Shown: one piece after another, positions 62,930-64,000 of the stretch | How the letters are laid out: each line of letters begins with the position of its first letter | Position numbering within the stretch: the first letter of the stretch is position 1 | Assembly: GCF_003116095.1 (NCBI RefSeq) | Contig: NZ_LGRA01000022.1 | Span: forward strand, 321,940 to 385,939 | DNA: 64,000 nt | Direction: 5' to 3' | Origin: Azospirillum sp. TSO35-2 | GTDB lineage: Bacteria > Pseudomonadota > Alphaproteobacteria > Azospirillales > Azospirillaceae | Position numbers and translations under genes: made by a program | The notes under the pieces: generated by a model | Told to the model about the DNA's origin: nothing | The model's database searches: none | The model's input: only the letters and a program-made list of their open reading frames with translations

Positions 62930-63799
62930 TCAGGTCCGCGGTGCCAAGCGGTTCAAGGCGGAGGCGACGGACTCGGCGATCCGGTCGACGGCCTCGTTGG
63001 CCGCGACGCGGGCCCGGGCCTCCCCGAGCCAGGCCCGGGCGACGGCCGCAGCCGGCGCGTCGAGGGCCGCCAACTCGCCGATGGCGCCGCGCAAATCGTC
63101 ATCGGCCAGCCGTGCGCGCACCCGCCCGACGATGGCGTCCGACTGGCTGGGCGGCGTGTCGGCCGAATCGGTGGACCAGCCGGTCAGGTTGACCAGCCAG
63201 CCGACCACCGTGTTCCGCTGCTCGACACGGGCGATCCCGTCGACCACGCCGGCGAACTCGCGCCGCAACTGCGATTCCACCAGGATGCCGTTGACCGCGT
63301 ACGGTTCGATCACCGCCAGCAGCGGTTCGAGTTCGGGCTGCTTCCCGCTCACCGCGCGGACCACCTTCAGCTCCGAATCGAACGGCACCGGGCGGCGAAG
63401 CGCCGTCTTCAGCTCCAGCAGCGCCAGCACCCGGGCCTGGGTTTCCAGCGCCGCGAAGGACGCGCCGGTCAGTGCCGCCTTCTCGCCGGCCTTGGCCTGC
63501 GTGTCCGCCAGCGTGCTCAGCCGGCGGTCGAGTTCGGCCACCGCCTGCCCCAGCCGTCCGGTCTCGACCTCCTGCCGGGCCTGCCACTCCAGGCCGGCCG
63601 GGCGCAGATGCAGGAAGCGGTACAGCGGCGCCGACCAGTAGGGCGCGGTCAGCGACGCGACGAGCGCCGCCACCGACAGGGCGAGCACGGTGCGGTGACC
63701 CGTCGGGCGCGCCTGGGCGGTCGGACGGCCACTGTCGACATCGGAATCCGAACCGAGCGGTCCGGAAGACGGCCCCGACTCCACATTGGTTGTCGTCAT
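62930..63799 (-). CDS. Mitofilin-like membrane protein 2
   Basis: A 289-residue protein of the same architecture as the one at 52324-53394: polar N-terminus (1-35), one membrane helix (about 37-58), coiled coil (about 70-115) and C-terminal domain. Shared features include LELKTALRRPVPFDSELKVV against ALGRSTPFSTELALF, and a terminal region of short helices with AVARAWLGEARARVAANEAV against PWLAEARARLDAEQAVELLE. The similarity suggests duplication. In one unit with the MlaA-like gene. Confidence 0.7.
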   Translation of the reverse strand: MTTTNVESGPSSGPLGSDSDVDSGRPTAQARPTGHRTVLALSVAALVASLTAPYWSAPLYRFLHLRPAGLEWQARQEVETGRLGQAVAELDRRLSTLADTQAKAGEKAALTGASFAALETQARVLALLELKTALRRPVPFDSELKVVRAVSGKQPELEPLLAVIEPYAVNGILVESQLRREFAGVVDGIARVEQRNTVVGWLVNLTGWSTDSADTPPSQSDAIVGRVRARLADDDLRGAIGELAALDAPAAAVARAWLGEARARVAANEAVDRIAESVASALNRLAPRT

Positions 63800-63905
63800 C
63801 GATCACCTCGGCTTTTGCGGTACCACGTTGGTCCCTTTTATACCTCATATGCGCGCCGGCCGCATTGCCGAATGCGCGAGGATTGCGACCTCGCGGCGCC
63901 GAATT

Positions 63906-64000
63906 CTACAGCGTCAGCACCGAAATGACGGCGTGGACCAGCAGGGTCAGCGTGACGCCGATGATGATCGACCGGGCGATCGACGCGTTGATCTCCAGCA
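63906..64000 (-). CDS. C-terminal end of a membrane protein (cut by window edge)
   Basis: Only the last 30 codons are visible: an INASIARSIIIGVTLTLLVH helix ending VISVLTL, then TAG. It points toward the mitofilin-like gene, 106 bases upstream of it, so may belong to the same unit. Family not identifiable from the fragment. Confidence 0.6.
   Translation of the reverse strand, partial: LEINASIARSIIIGVTLTLLVHAVISVLTL

Overview
This is a GC-rich bacterial chromosome or megaplasmid segment with tightly packed operons, many ATGA start/stop overlaps and strong codon bias for G/C in third position. Gene content (mitofilin-like proteins, FmdA/FmdB amide cluster with a Urt-type transporter, gallate meta-cleavage genes, s-triazine-type ureido hydrolases) points to a free-living alphaproteobacterium, most like Azospirillum and relatives. 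The genus is an inference; no rRNA gene is present. No phage, IS element, CRISPR array or complete tRNA was found.

Layout. (1) 0.5-16.5 kb is an amide/urea nitrogen-acquisition island: aliphatic amidase (amiE), a MoxR-type AAA ATPase with a VWA-domain partner, a response regulator, a 1151-residue hybrid histidine kinase whose sensor half is an NCS1-permease-like membrane domain, a five-gene UrtABCDE/FmdDEF-type ABC transporter, formamidase fmdA, fmdB and a GntR/HutC regulator. (2) 16.5-19.7 kb is an arsenic operon: arsR, two unrelated arsenate reductases, acr3 and arsH. (3) 19.8-25.3 kb is a serine catabolism module: serine dehydratase sdaA and transporter sdaC, divergent from a BtsS/BtsR-type pyruvate-sensing two-component system. 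A direct repeat matching the BtsR binding site lies upstream of sdaC. (4) 25.3-36.7 kb is a gallate pathway island: galD, a TetR regulator, galB, galC, a five-gene branched-chain-amino-acid-type ABC transporter, an unassigned dehydrogenase and galA. Two matching TetR-type operators flank the galB promoter.

(5) 36.8-48.7 kb is a ureido-compound (triuret/biuret/carboxybiuret/allophanate) nitrogen island: two isochorismatase-family amidohydrolases (one clearly BiuH, one a candidate triuret hydrolase), a BMP-type ABC transporter, a FadR-type GntR regulator, atzH, atzG, atzE and atzF. A TTGCATGCAA-type palindrome recurs in front of each transcription unit. A ParD-like antitoxin with only a stub of its ParE partner sits inside the island. 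(6) 48.7-51.9 kb holds a DUF6455 protein behind an FNR/FixK-like box, a DUF882 peptidase-like protein and an AI-2E-family permease with an added C-terminal domain. (7) 52.3-64 kb is the least explained region: an envelope gene cluster with two short mitofilin-like proteins, a ParA-type ATPase, small glycine-rich membrane proteins, an adaptor, an HME-type RND pump with no outer-membrane channel, an SH3 protein, an MlaA-like protein without a lipobox, and a cut membrane protein at the right edge. It is my best candidate for an undescribed system.

The first five islands share one logic: scavenging nitrogen and carbon from amides, urea, ureido compounds, serine and plant phenolics, as expected for a soil or rhizosphere organism. 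Region 7 looks like a separate cell-envelope function.
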